Shown: positions 1 through 15,000 of the stretch, in pieces
How positions within the stretch are numbered: position 1 is the stretch's first letter
Layout of the letters: each line of letters begins with the position of its first letter
Assembly (NCBI GenBank): GCA_017651625.1
Contig: JAGCCP010000006.1
Span: forward strand, 1 to 64,000
Source: Candidatus Ruminimicrobiellum bubulum
GTDB lineage: Bacteria; Elusimicrobiota; Endomicrobiia; Endomicrobiales; Endomicrobiaceae
Length of the DNA stretch: 64,000 nt
Reading direction: 5' to 3'
The notes under the pieces: model-generated
What the model saw: only the letters and a program-made list of their open reading frames with translations
The model's database searches: none
What the model was told of the DNA's origin: nothing
Program-made: the position numbers and the translations under genes

Positions 1-3000
1 GAAAAGTAGTAGGAATAAACAGCATAAAGGTAAACGGACAAGAAGTAAGTAGAGAATTTGTAGACAAAGTAAATGAATCGTTGGATAATAATAGCGGAGC
101 AACGACGGGAGAAGTAATAAATAATGCGATAATGAAAGCAGGAGGACAGGAACAGGTAGCAAATCAAGAACAATCGGTACAACAAAATACAACAAGTGCT
201 CAGGAAGGAATTCAGAGAGAGACGACATCTGTTAATGCAACGAGCAACGTTGATGCAACAGCGGAGGTTGATGCAACAGCGGAGATAGAAGGAGCAACAC
301 AGACAGAAGCAACGATACAGACAGAGGCAACAGTACAGACAGAAGTAGCGCAAGAAAATAAAGGATTCTTTGGAAATCTTATAGACGGGGCAAAGAATTT
401 AGCATCTAATGCTGTAGAAGCAATAGGAAATCTGTTTGGCGGAAATAATGAAACTAATGTTCAAGGAACACCGGAAACAACTAATGCAGCAACAGATATT
501 GATACTGCAAATACTGCAACGGAAGTTGAAGAAACGACAACAATAGACAATGTAGCGGAAACGGAAACGGTACAAGAAAACAAAGGTTTGTTTGATACCA
601 TCATTGATGGAGCAAAAGAATTTTTAGCAGATCCTGCGGAAGCTATAGGAAATGTTTTTGAAGGAGCAGCGGAAGCGGTAGCGGGATTAGTAAATCCGGA
701 AAAAGATGATGCTGTTTCAACGGTTATAAATTGTGCAGCAATAGCAGTATCAGAAGCACTGAGCGCCGCAGGCAAGATGATATCAGCCGGAGTAGCAGCA
801 ATACAGAATGCGGCAGCAGATATAGCAAACGGAGTAACGGAAAAAGAAGAAGAACAAACCAGCGTTGCCGCAGTTGTAGAAACATTGAATAATAATTTGA
901 AACAAGACAGCGAATCGGAAGGAAAAGGTGATAATGCACAACAAGAAAATGTAAGTCTTTACGATGCATATGAAACAACAGGGACACAAGGAATAGAAGA
1001 AGGATTGGAAAACGGTGCGGTGATATTGAGAGTTTCTGCAGAAGATGAACAGGGTAACGATGTAGGACATTACATAACCATAGAAAAAGATGAAAACGAT
1101 AATATCGTAATAAAAGATCCTAACAAAGGAGATGTAACAAAGACAAAAGAAGAATTTGGAGACTATTTAAAGACAGAATACAACTGGGAATCAGGAACAA
1201 TGATTGCCAGAGGAGATATAACAAACGGAGAAGCATTAACAAAAGATGAACAAAAAGAAATATTGGGTGCAAGATTAGTAGAAGATGCTGCAGGAAAAGT
1301 AACACATGCAAGTCCTTCGACTACAACTCGTTCAAGCAGTTCTTCGGGCGGTAATTGGTTTACCAGAGCCGTAAATAAAGTAGCTAGTACGGTATCATCA
1401 TGGTTTGGCGGAGGAAGTTCATCCGGTGGTAACAGTGGCGGTGGTAGCAGAGCAGCTAGTACCCCAAGTATAAGTACGCCAAATATTTCTTCACCGTCAT
1501 CTCCAAATATAAGTACGCCGAGTACAAATAACAGCGGTGTGTTTGGAGGAGCAATTGGGTCCTTCTTTGGTGGAGTAGTAGGAGCTGTTACCGGGGCAAT
1601 TGCGGGAGCAATAACCGGTGGAATAGGCGGAGCTGTTAACGGAGCTATTGCAGGAGCGGCAACAGGAGCAGCTATAGGCGGAGCAGCCGGTGCTGCGGTA
1701 GGTACGATAGGTTCTTTCGGCGGGCCAGGTATGGGATTCACGGGTATTGGAGCAGGAATAGTGGGTGCTGCTGCAGGGTTACTGCCAAATAACGGATATG
1801 TAAATTGTGCGGCAAATGCTGTTGCAGATGTTACGGGAACAAATAACTCGTGGCTTGTACAAGCTTCATTAAATATAGCAGATTTCTTCTTGGGTAATAA
1901 AGATACATCCGATGGTAATTCGTTGGCAGCAGTGCAACAAGTATTGGGGGATGATTATGCCGGTTATCAGAATGTAACGTCGGCAGGTTTACAACAAGGT
2001 TTAGATAACGGAAAAGTTGTATTGTTTGTAGATTCCGATTATGAGAAAAATGCTGAAAATTCAGATGAATATACAGCAACACCTAATCATGTAGTAACAT
2101 TGGGAACAACTACATCTGATGACGGTACACAACAGATAACATTGAATGATAGTAATTATGGTGGAACTAAAACTTTTGATAGTTTAGAAGAGGCACAGGC
2201 TGAGTTGTCTTCAAGATACGGATGGGAAACCGGTAGCGGTGTGATGTTGGCTTCCGGAGATATATCTGAAGATGATGGAACGACTTTAAGTCAAAAAGAA
2301 TTATCAGGTGAAAAATATAAAGCTAAAGATACCGCTGAAGATGCAGCTCAGAGAAGAGAAGCTTTGGATGCATTGGAAGATTCCGGATTAGAAATAGAGA
2401 ACAGGGGAGATATAAAATTAGAAGATGCAGAAGAGATAATAGAAGGATTACAAGAAGTTATGGATGTTATGACTACGGAAGATGGTATAAGGGATGGTTT
2501 TGCTGTTACATATGACGGGAAAGATCAAACATTTGATTTAACATATACAAGCGGTAGCGGAGATGATGAAGTTAGTACTTCGGTAACTTTGGATTTGTTA
2601 GATACTGATGGCAATAAGGCACAAAATATAGGTATATTGACAGAGGTTACAGCAGGATTGTTAGAATCCGGCGGTGATTCATATACACTTGATTTGGCAG
2701 GAAAGGAAGTTGATGATGTAAAGTATTTGACAGGAGAAGTAACGTTAACAGCCGGTGAAGATGGCGCATTGGAATTAGTTTACACGGGATTATCATATGA
2801 AAGGAGAGTGACAGAAGGAGTAGATCCTTCCACCGGTATTAATTGGGCAAGTTCGGGAACAATAACAACAACAATATCCGATGATGGTAATACAACATAT
2901 AGTTATAGCGAAGGATTAGGTTATATCGAAACCGATGGCACTGTAGTTGATTTATCTGGTGTAACGGAAACTTATAACAGTGATCAACAATTAATAAGAC

Positions 3001-6000
3001 AAACCGTAACAGATCTTACCACAAATGAAATAGTATCTACAACAGATTACACTTATGACGGAGATCAAATTTCGGGATATACTACAACAGTAAATTTAGG
3101 AGATTTAACTTACACCGAAACAATGACATATGATGCAGAAAATAAAATAAAAACAACTACCGTGGTAGGACAGTATAACGGAGAAGATTTTAGCAGCAGT
3201 TATACGGATTCTGTTGTGGTACAAGATGGTGAAACAGTATCAATAAGAACGTTTGAAGGAGATGTATTAGACAGGCAAAATGTTCCTACCGGTGCAAAAT
3301 GGAATGAAGGAACAAGTGTAACTTTGAAAGACGGTAAAGAAACATGGTCTGAAAATAGCGGTTATTATATAGAACATGGTGCGGATGAGACGGTTGCATT
3401 CGACGGTGAGGAATATACTTGGATACCGGGAACCAGAGAAACCATAATGATAAGTCCTGACGGCGTAGAACAAAATCCTGTTTATAGTAACGAAAACGGA
3501 GATGCCGGATGTTATAAAGTACATGAAGAAGGTGAGACGGTTACTATTAACGGTGAAGAATATGCATGGATACCGGGAACAACAGAAACAGTTATACTCG
3601 GAGAAGATGGTACACCTACCGGATACAGATATACCAACGATAGCGGTGATGCCGGTTACTATAAAGTACATGGAGCAGATGAATCTGTAATGAGATATGA
3701 TCCGGAAACACAGTCTTATGTAGACACCGGAAACAAATGGTTGGAAGGAACCAGAGAAACTGTAATAATAGGGGAAGACGGATACCCCATCGAATATAGA
3801 TATACCAATGATAACGAAGGCGGTGAAGCCGGTTATTATACCGTTCATACAGCCGATGAAGCTGTAATGAAATATGATCCGGAAACGGAAACCTATATAG
3901 ACACAGGATATAAATGGGTAGAAGGAACTCAAGAAATTGTAATAATAGGTCTCGATGGAACACCTACAGACATTAAATATAGTAACGAAAACGGAGATGC
4001 CGGTTACTATAGAGTATACGGTGAAAATGATCCTGTACAGGAATACAATGCAAATACCGGAACATGGGAAGATACTGAATATATGTGGATACCCGGAACA
4101 ACTGAAACCATTGTGATAGGTGATGACGGAACACCTACGGGACATACATATAGTAACGAAAACGGAGATGCCGGATACTATACGGTTCATGGAGCCGATG
4201 AGCCTGTAATGAAATATGATCCTGCAACACAAACTTATGTGGATTCAGGATACAAATGGCTTGACGGAACGGTAGAAACCAGATTGCTAAATCCGGATGG
4301 TACGGAACAAGCTCCTACATATAGTAATGAAGACGGAGATGCAGGTTATTATGGTACGGTAACACTTCCGAGTGGAACATCATATACGGAAACAAATATA
4401 TTTAATTCCGATGGAAGCACGACAACAACAATAGAAGGAACAGATTCGGAAGGAAATGATTTATTCTGTCAATATACTGATATGGAGTCGGAAGATGGAA
4501 CAACTTTAACCAGAACATATGCAGAAGGCAGTAGAGTAATGGACGATTCTACCGGAGAAGCTACGGGAGCAACATGGTTGCCGGGAAGTCAAAAGATATA
4601 TACATTCGGAGAAGACGGACACGTTACGGGAATGGAATATTCTGCAGGTAGCGGTTACGTTATAGAATATAATTCGGAAACAGGAACAAATTATACGGAA
4701 ACAAAAGTATATAATGCTGATGGAAGCACGACAACAACAATAAGTGGTACGGATGCTGCAGGTGAACCTTTATTTAGTCGATATACAGATGTACAATCGG
4801 AAGACGGAACAACATTGACCAGAACATATACGGGTGGCAGTAGAGTAATGGATGATAGTACAGGAGAACCTACGGACTTAAGATGGATTACCGGAACAAG
4901 CAAAGAATACACGTTGGATGCAAACGGAAATCCGATAGATATGAAATTTAATGAAGGTAGCGGATATTATATATATCATAACGGCGATGAGACTTTCACA
5001 CATGATGGTATTGAATATACATGGATAAACGGAACTAAAGAAACCGTAATGTTAAATCCGGATGGGACAGGACAGGATCCTGTATATAGTAACACAGGTA
5101 TGGGTGAAGCCGGATTTTATAGAGATATTGAATATAAGGAAGGACAAAACTCTATAGAAAATTGTAGAGAAACGACCATCTTAAATTCTGACGGATCCGT
5201 GACAACAAGAATTACTGGAAATGTCGGAGATCAAGAGATATTTAGCGAATATACACAAAGTTATGATCCTGATACACAACAGACAACCATAACTTATTCC
5301 GAAGGAAGCCAAATAATAAGCTTCAGCGAAGAAAATGTTTTTGAAAAAATAGAGGCTTTAGGTGAACATGAAACAAGAACCGATGTTTATGATTCCGAGT
5401 ATAATTTATTGACAAGTACAATTGCCGGAACTTATCCTGACAATAAAGGTACATATACGGAAGTAACCGATTATAGCGATCCGGCAAAGATAGTAACAAC
5501 GACATCAGGCATTTACGAAGATAAAGAATTCTTGTCGGTTGAGACAATAGAAGCTGTTGACAATGGAGGTGATACATTTACACAAACAGTTACACATTCG
5601 GGTAATGTTTTAACCGAAGGCAAAGTTCCTTTGATGTCGGGTGATGAACTTGCTGTATGGAACGAAGGAACGCAGTCTATAAGTATTGTTAATAAAAACA
5701 CATATGAAATATCTAGTTTTTCGTATTCTGAAAATGCGGGATATACCATAAACGGCAGAAGTTTTTCAATGGATATGTTAGGACGAGTTGTATCACCGCA
5801 GGAACAGGCTTATTATGATGCTTTGGAATCAAAAGATCCTGATGCAATAGCAACAGCTGAAGCAAATTTAAGAGATTATTTGATAACTGCCGCAATGGGT
5901 ACCGACGGTTTTGAAGAAGATATTATTGCCTGCGGTTTCGAATCTCCTGAAGATTTCTTTGCAAATGCGGAAATAGACGGGAGTTTAGAAGGCGGATATT

Positions 6001-9000
6001 ATCTTGTTAATACTTCACAAGGAAAAGTAAAGGATTTTGGCTTACTTGGAAATATAAATGGTGCGACATTGGATGAAAATATTGATGTTGAATGTCGTTG
6101 GCAGGTATCTACTGTAGGTGTATCCGGTGTTTCCATAACAGATAGTACGGAGGCGACGTACGTTTCCGATGTGGATTTTGAAAGCGGTACTAAAAAGTAT
6201 ACTACCGCAGATAACGGAGTATCCGGTACATGTGTGGATGATGCCGGTGTTGAACATGACGGAGTATTTTTGAACTTATCTTTAAGTAAAAATGAGGTAG
6301 GTGAATTTGCAGTATCTACAATGGATTTCGGCTTTAGAGGCGGTTTTGTTGCCAATGATCCCGAAGAACAAAATGGCGGAGGCGGTCAGCCGGGTGCTGC
6401 AGGTAATCCTGTATTGACACAAGGTATAATAGACAGAAGTGTCCCTGGACAGACTACCATTACAAGTGCCGGTGATGATATGGCATTCATTTCAAAGAGA
6501 GGCGGTCAGTATGTTGCTATGGGTAATGGTACTACCGCATTGGAAGGTTCAAAAATAGATACTCCGTTAGGAGTTACGAGTACTACTACCGGAATATACA
6601 AAATGAATTCTGATGGTCAGTGGATGGCACAAACGGATAATGCAACATATTCTTACTCAAGGCAGGATCTTGAACAAACTATAGGTAATGTTTATGGAAT
6701 GGATGCCAGAATAAACTATCCGAGTGTTAGAATTGTTTTATCCGGAGATATTGTTTCAAGTTTTGGTGAAGGTATGAGAGCTATAGGTGAAAAATATTCC
6801 GGTGCTGCATCATACGAGGGTGTTCCCAGAGAAGATTTTGTAACATTAAGAGGAAGATCGGATGGAAATCCTGTGTCAATTGGCAATTTTTCAATGTCCG
6901 ATCCGTCTGATGCCGAAATAGGAGTGTCATTAGAAGGTGATGATCTTGTTTACACTGTAAGAAACGATGAATTAAATGCCACATTTAATCATCAATATCC
7001 TAAAGGATACAGTGTCGGCGGGCAAGATATAGGAGATATAAACGGACAGGATATTACCTTTGGTAATGGTGAAAGACTCGACATTGAAACTGCATTTAAT
7101 AAATTTTTCGGTAGTACAACTGTAACAAATACCGAAGCGGTAAGTAAGTATAATTTAAGTAATCCGTTGTTGATGTCTTCTATGACAGATAGTGAACCGG
7201 AAACAATAGAAATAGGTGCCGGTGAAATAGAATTAAGCGTTAGCGGTAATGATTTCTATTTAGAAAAGAAAATGTATGCCGGAGAATATGGCGGAGCAGA
7301 ACTTTATTATGAGGCAGGATCTGAAGTTGTTCTTTTTGCTTCCGGAGATACTCCAATGATAGCAGTATCTAACGGAACCATGGTATTTAACAATGAGAAT
7401 AGTGTTAAACTAAATACGGCTCAATCCAGCTCTGCTCCTATGAGTCAAAGTTCCGGTTCCGAAAGCTATGACGGACCTGCTTTTGTAGGTGATGTAGATT
7501 CTCATAATGTTTTCACGGGAACGGTAACCGGTATTGATGAAACTACCGGTGGAAGTTTGGATGAAAATTTCTGTTGGGCAGGTTTGTTTAATGTCAATAA
7601 TACAATGAATTCAGGCTCCGATGTAACATGGGCAGAAGGAGCAACAAGTGCTTACGGAGTACTTCATAACGGCGGTTTACATGTAACAGTAGATTCCGAT
7701 GGTGTTGTAGATGCGAGAGCTATACCTTCGGGATCAGCTGAAGTTGTTACTGCTACATCTGAAGTAACACAATGGAATCCGGAAACAAATGAAAGAGAAA
7801 CTGTACCGGGACAAACAAGGGTAAGATCCTTCACTGAAGCCGGCTTTGTAAGCTCATTATTGAATATTGAATCGGGAGAAATTCCTTCGGAATACATGTC
7901 GGGAAGAGAAGGTGTGACAATTGAAAACGGTGTTTTCTCCTTGGTATATGAAATAAATCAAACAACTCACAGAGAAACAGGAGCAGTTTCCGGAGTAACT
8001 GCTTCGGAAGATTTCTTGGCTACGCAGACTGTTCAAGTTTCTGGAATAGACGGAATAAATTCCGTAACGACAACGTTTACAGCCGGTTTTGATGAGCATA
8101 CAAGACAATTTGCAGGATTTTCCGAGAAATATGATGTTGATAATTCTTTGGGAATAACAGATTTTACACCGGAAACCGTATATATGGAAGGGCATGGTGT
8201 GGTTATGTCATATAACGGCGGAGATGACTATTTATTGGCAAATCTTTCGAATACAGGAAATACCGGCGGAACAGTTACACATGGAGATGTTGCGAATAAT
8301 TATTCCGGAGATGCTATTGTAGGTAATACTGGAAGCTCGGTAGTTAATACCAGCGGTAAACCTATTACAAAGATAACTTTTGCCGGAGATGATGATTTAA
8401 CTGTTTATACTTACGAATCGGACGTAAGAGGAGATAATGTTATATATACTTACGGGCAAGGTGATGACCAGGTTGTTCGCGGAAGATTACCTGTACAAAG
8501 TAAAGATAATAATTATGTTACGGATTTACAGCTTGGCAGATATCAATCTCAACAACCTTCGGGAGAATTGTTGGATGTAAACGTAACTATATCGGGTGAT
8601 ATTTTAACAGTTCAATCCGTAGGTAACAGAGGAACTCCTTTTGAAGGACAAACAGATAAATATAAATTGACAGATTTCATGCTTTTACCGGTAACACCAA
8701 GTAATCCTAACAACAATAATCCAAGCAGTGCAGCATATCCTACACTTGCAAATATAAGTATAGATACATTCAATATAAATACGACAGATTACACATTAAC
8801 CGGAAGAGATATTTCAGATTATGCCGTTGCCGAAATAACCGGAAGAAAAGACGGACAATATCAAATATGGAGTTCTATAGATACCGGAAGTAAATCTATA
8901 AACGGAACTGAAATTATAAACGGAGCTGTAAGATATGCGGTTAATGACGGAACCGCTTCACTTTCGTTTATTGGTTATGAATATGATAATAGCACCGGTG

Positions 9001-12000
9001 AAGTATATCAGTTTAATGCAAACTTTAACGGTACTGATTTAAGCAATGTAGAAGGAATAGATATGGAAGGAGGACATATTAAATCCGGAAGTACATTGAA
9101 TTTAGGTGCGGAAATAAATGCAAATAACGGAGGCACAAGAGGAGATTTGTTCTCGCATGCTACAAAGAAAAACTCTAACGGTGATATTGTTGCCGTATTT
9201 GATCAGAATGCCAATGTAGATGGTGCTGAGTTAGGCGGCAGATATGTTACAGATGCAGATTTATTGGCAAGATGGAGCAGAGATGCCGTTAATGCTGCAA
9301 GATCAGCAAAGCCTTCTCAATGTACAGGTGAAGGTCTTGAGGGAACAATGACGTACGGAACAAATTATAGAGTGGAAGATTTTATGTTCAGTGCCGACGG
9401 AAAGCCTTCCGCATCAGTTTCCGTAGATGCAACTTATAAAGTAGATACATCGAAACTTCCTTCCGAAGTAAGAACCAACGGTAGTGATGGTAGATTTACA
9501 GGTTCATCCACATTAACTATTGCAAATATAGAAAGAGATATTGATATTTATAGTGAAAACGATGTGATGCCGTTTATATCTTCGGAATCGTTTACCGGAT
9601 ATGATGTTGCCGGTAACGGTTTTTCACATACAACAAACAGAAATTATTATCAAAGCGGTGGTTATGATTATTATAAAACCGGTGCAAAGACCGATGAAGC
9701 ATACTATACGGTATATTCCAATACTGATGGTAATAGAACCATAACCAAAATTGCCGAAGGTAATAATACGTTCAATGTTTTCGGTGGGACAGCGACAAGA
9801 GATGTAATTACTATAAGAAACAGCGATGGTTTAAAAACGAATGAAAGAGTATCGAATTATGTTGATTCTTCTCATATAGATAGAGGAGATGTATCTATTG
9901 ATTATAGATATGGTGTAGGTGGTACAATAACAAAGCCGGTTGATACCGACAATAGGTATTTGAGCGATTATTATAATTCTGACGGAGAAAAAATTGATAC
10001 CATTGAAAATGAGGTAGTTGTTGATATCATTACAGTTACCGGGGCTGATAATTATGAAGTTACATCTTGGGTAGATGTTGCTAGCGGAGAGCAGAGATAT
10101 TATAGGAGCCAGAGCATAGGTAATGAACAAACTTTAACGGTTTCTGAGGAATTTGTTGTTTATACTGATGAAAGAACAATAGAGGTGTCGGTAGGGGATC
10201 ATAGCTACTACAACTTATTCTGTACGCTTAATAATTTAGATCCTGAAGATGAAGATTCTTATGAGCAGTATCGTGAATCAGATTTGTATGATGCAGCTAT
10301 CTCTGGTCAGTATTATCCAATAGCAAAAGCTTTAGAAAATTTGGGAATAGACTTAGGAGAGTACGATGGTTCAATAAATAAATATTTTGTTGAAAATGAT
10401 GGGGAAGAAAGAACAACGTACAACAGAGAGGTAGTTTCTACAAACACTACATATAAAGGAAAAACTACAGACTCTAAAGTTGATAAAGATAAAAGTTATA
10501 CTACAAAATCAAGCTATACATATATGTCCAACTCCAATGGTGACGGACATTATTTAGCAAGGATGGTATCGTTTAAACTGGATTATGGGAAAAAAATGGG
10601 AGATGCGATGCCTGAGACATTCTTAACATTTAATGAAACCGGAGATATTGTAAGTAATAATTATTATTTTGGTTTAAGAAAGACAGATAATAAATATGGT
10701 GAGGACACTTATGGGGATATTTTCCTGAAATCTGAAAGCTACGATGTAGCAACATCTAGAATAGGCGGAAGAGCTATAGAATCTGATGTTGATTTAATTA
10801 TAACTAAACAACAAATAAATAAGGTGTTTGAAGAAAGAGGTACAAATGCGGCAAATTATTTTGAGAGTGGAAGAACTATAGAAATTGGCAGTACTGATAA
10901 TTCCGCGGCATCAGATCAAGGTTTCTATGGGGCAATTTTAGGCTTCTCTTTTGCAAATTCCGATGGTTCGTACACAACTGTAGGGTATAGTTCTCAACTT
11001 ACTGATTACTCATATGCCGGATTGACGGAACAATATTCTTGTACGATAAATTCTTTGAATTATGTTGCCACAACAGGATTGCTTGCAAACCTTGAAACTT
11101 TTGGATTGGAATATGATATAACCAAACATGCATACAAGAGTGAAACTCTTGTTAACGGTGAAACAAAAACAGAGTATAGAATTTATGACAATTACAGTGT
11201 TGAAGATAACATGTGGACGGGTTATGGTGTTGATGCACAAACAGGGAAAGTGATGGGTAATGTTGTTTATTCGTTAGATATTACAATAGAAGGTTGGAAC
11301 AGAGATTTTACGGGTGCAACCGAAACAGCTATCACGTATAATTCCGATGGCACACAAGAAAAAGTTGTAATAGGTTTTGATACAAGCGGTGGTGTTACAA
11401 AACGTTTTGAAACGGATAAAAACGGAAAAACAAAGAAATATTATGGTAGCGGTGGTGAATATAATTGGTGGGATTATAATAAAGGTTATGTTATAGGTGC
11501 TGCAGCTGTAGTAGGAATGGCAGCGTTAACTATTATTACGGCAGGTGCGGCAGGAATTGCAATAGGAGCCGGTTTCTTGGCAACATTGGCAGTTTCTGCA
11601 ATATCAACCGCAATGGTAGTATTGCCTGCGGCACAAGCTGCATGGGAAGCTATTGATTTGGGACAAAGTGCGGCATTCCAAATAGGACTTTGCGCTGTTG
11701 CTCTTATAATGATGCCTATTAATGTATTGGCAGGCCCAGGAAGTTCAACCATTATGAAAGGTGTTGAACAAGTGCTTAAGATTGGTGCAAGGGAAGCTGC
11801 AAAGAGAATAGCTATATCCATGGCCATCGGTGCAGGTGTCGGATTCTTAGCCGGAGGAGCATCCGGATGGATAAGAGGTAACGGTTGGAGCTGGTCCGGT
11901 GCATGGTCCGGTGCTATAGCCGGAGGATTTACGGGACTCAGCTTAGGTTTATCTTGGTCTGCAGCCGGTGAGGTCCTTGCTCGTGACTTTATACCTAAAG

Positions 12001-15000
12001 TAATTATAGGAGAAGGCGGTTTAGTTAAAAAATGTTTCAATGTTGCTGAACGATTAATAGATTTGGATATTACTGTAAATATGTCTCATTCGTTATATGA
12101 CAGTTTAAGAAAAGGAGATACAAAAGGTGTAATAGGTTCATTGTCTATTCTTACTTCTATGAACTTAATAAATCCTTTGATGAGTATAGGCAGAACTGCA
12201 CAGGAAGCAGAAAGAGCCGCGCAAATGGCTGCAAGCGGTAAAGTTGAGCAGGAATTGACAACAAAAGAAAAATTGTTGAATCCTATAAGAGATACTATTG
12301 CACCTATGTTTGGTATTCACGACGGGCACTTTAGCGGTAAAGTACTTCTTCAAACATGGGGTTCTGCAGGACTTGGCGGTTTGGCAGGATATGGCGTTGT
12401 ATCTTTAACCAATGCTACAGGTTTGACAGATGACTTAAATCCTTTGATAGGTTTTGGTATAGGTGCTGCAGGTGGTATGGGTGTAAGCAATGCTTCGTTG
12501 TTGGGTGCATATTCTAAAGAAACATTAACAACCTTATTATCCAATTTGAACCCTGTAACACTTTATAACAGATCATTTGAAATGATAAACAGAATAGAAG
12601 CATTCAACTTAAGATTTACGTATGGATTGGCAATGATGAATCAAGCTACCGGCGGTAGAATGTTAAGAAACAGTGTTTCCGAAAGAGACGAACAGGGAGA
12701 ATTAGTTGATCCGGATAATGCCACCGTACTGGATAAAATAGATGATTTTTCAGGACTTCATTTCTTCTCTTCCGCAAAAGATTTATCGGATAGTGCAACA
12801 TGGATTGGTTTGTATGGAACGGATGAAGTAGGTGAAGCCGGAGAACGTTTTGAACAAATGATTTCAACCCCGAATATGTGGACATTTAGTCTTGCAACGG
12901 GAGGTTTACAGCCTATATTGGGCCCAGCATTGCTAAATATGCCCGGTGTAGGAACCGCAATGCAGTATATGAATACAATTGGTGATATGATGCCTAATGA
13001 AACTCTACAGACAGGATGGGAAGAAGGTGTGAAAGAACAAGGAATCGGCAAAATATTGCCTGTTTTAGGTGTAGATGGTCAAGCAGCGGAAGTTGTTCAA
13101 GAATTGTTTGACGGTGACGGTGTTAATATGACAGATTCTGTTGATTTCTTGTCTTCAACAAAAACCGATTCTGAGACAGTTGACAGTGTAATAGATGCTA
13201 TAGCTGATGCTGCAGCAACCGGAAATTATAATCCTGCTACATTCCAAGATACTGTTAATCATCAACTGGGCAGACTTGGTCTTAGTGCAAATACTTTCCA
13301 AACTGATGCTCATAGTGAAATTGCGGGACAAACCGGCACGGATCATACTACAGGAACAGGTTCCGTATTCTATTATGGTATGTCAAATAAAGATGTTAGA
13401 ACTGCAGTTCTTGCAGAAATGGCTTTAAATGCAGCAAATAATAACGGTTTTACCGGAAATGGTACCGTAGATACTCAAACAGCAAGACAACTCTTACAAC
13501 AGACATTAGGAAAGTTAAATCAAGGTATATTATTGGGAAGAAATAACTTGAACGGTATGGGTACGGCAAGCCAGTTGAATTTTGCTTACGGAAATGCCGT
13601 TGCCGTAAATCTCGGTGTAATAAACAGTGATAATGTAAAAAATATCAGTTCTGAAGATGTTGCCAGACAATTGCTTGCTAAAGGTGCACAAGAAGTAAAT
13701 ACTGAACAGGCAAGTGATAATGAACAAACAAATGATAATGAAACACCAACAGTTAGCGGTCCTACAATTGACATACTAAGAGCAACAGCAAATCTTGCCG
13801 ATGGTATTGCTAATATGAGAAGAGGCTTCATGGATTATTTCTCCGGAAGAACTGATGCGTCCGGAATTGTGGATATAATGGCTGATGCTTTGCAACATCA
13901 AACAGAAGCAATAACATCCGGTGATTCAAATGCTTCAAGACAAACAGTGGCAGACACTTTTGCATTAAACAACTTCACTCAATCATTAATGAATAGTGTT
14001 AGAGGTGTTACTTCTGCAATAGAAAATATTTCGGAAACATTGGCAAACAATGCAACTGCAATCCAAAATAAGATAGATATTAATTTTGCACAATCTATCA
14101 ACGATCAATTAAAAGAAGCACAAGAACAACGCGCTCTAACAACTTCGGAACAAATGTTGTTGAATTTGTCGCAACAAGTGTTAGACGGGCAGATGAACGC
14201 TTTAGATTTTAGACTTTTGGTAAATACCGACAATTCACAATATTTCATTCAAACAAACAGGCAACAGAGACAATCTTTGAGTGATATAAGACAAAGTTTA
14301 AGAGAAGCATTTAGTGCGGATTATTTACAATCCTTGGCACAAGCAAGACAAGCATTGGAAAATATGGATAATTATGCATTGGCAAACGGACAGAATGCAA
14401 GAATTAGACCTATTTTAAACAACTTAAAATTGTCTTCTCTTGAATATTCACTTTTTGGAACTAATTTGTTATCGTCATCGTTATTCTCAGGCTCTGCATC
14501 ATCCGTAAACAGATTGTCTCCTTTACAACAGGTACAACAGTTGCATAATTATGACAATATAGAAGCTCAAATTAAGTTTGATTGGCAAAATGCAGACACA
14601 ACACAATTGCAAAATAATAATTTAATTCAGGCTAGACAACAGTTGGATAATATAAGAACGCAAGTAAATGCTTTAGAAAATGAAGCATTGAAGCAAAGTG
14701 TTAATGATCTGCTTGAAAGCAAAAATGTTGAAGAAATGACGTTTGATGAAGTTGTTCAAATGATAAACGATATAAACAGTTTGGTTTCAAAAGCCGATAC
14801 TACGACTGCAAGTGAACAAAAATTCAATGATGAAGTAACAACGGCTACGGAAAGAGCGGATTATTTGAAAAACTTGCAAGATATTTATACACAGATGGCT
14901 AATTTGCAACAAATGTTGAGCAGCAGTGCCAGATTGGTAGTTGAAACGTATAAACAGAGATTAGAAAAATTATCTGAACAGGTTAAAGATTTATTATCAA

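Noticed and set aside
81-83. TTG as start of giant gene 1
   Set aside because: No ribosome-binding site, and the frame is open upstream to the window edge with the same coding character.
1163-1741. Antisense Pro/Ala-rich ORF
   Set aside because: It mirrors the Gly/Ala/Ser-rich sense codons of the giant protein; no start site or family match.
3267-4232. Antisense ORF of 321 codons opposite the tandem repeats
   Set aside because: Its repeats are just the reverse of the sense repeats, and the sense frame continues uninterrupted.
3290-4970. CRISPR-like array or Rhs/YD toxin repeats
   Set aside because: Repeats are in-frame, 150-310 bases long and coding, without spacers. The YD-repeat signature YDxxGR is not seen, so I do not name it Rhs.
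11486-12040. Antisense ORF of 184 codons opposite the membrane block
   Set aside because: Ala/Pro/Ile composition arises from the complement of Gly/Ala codons; no supporting signal.
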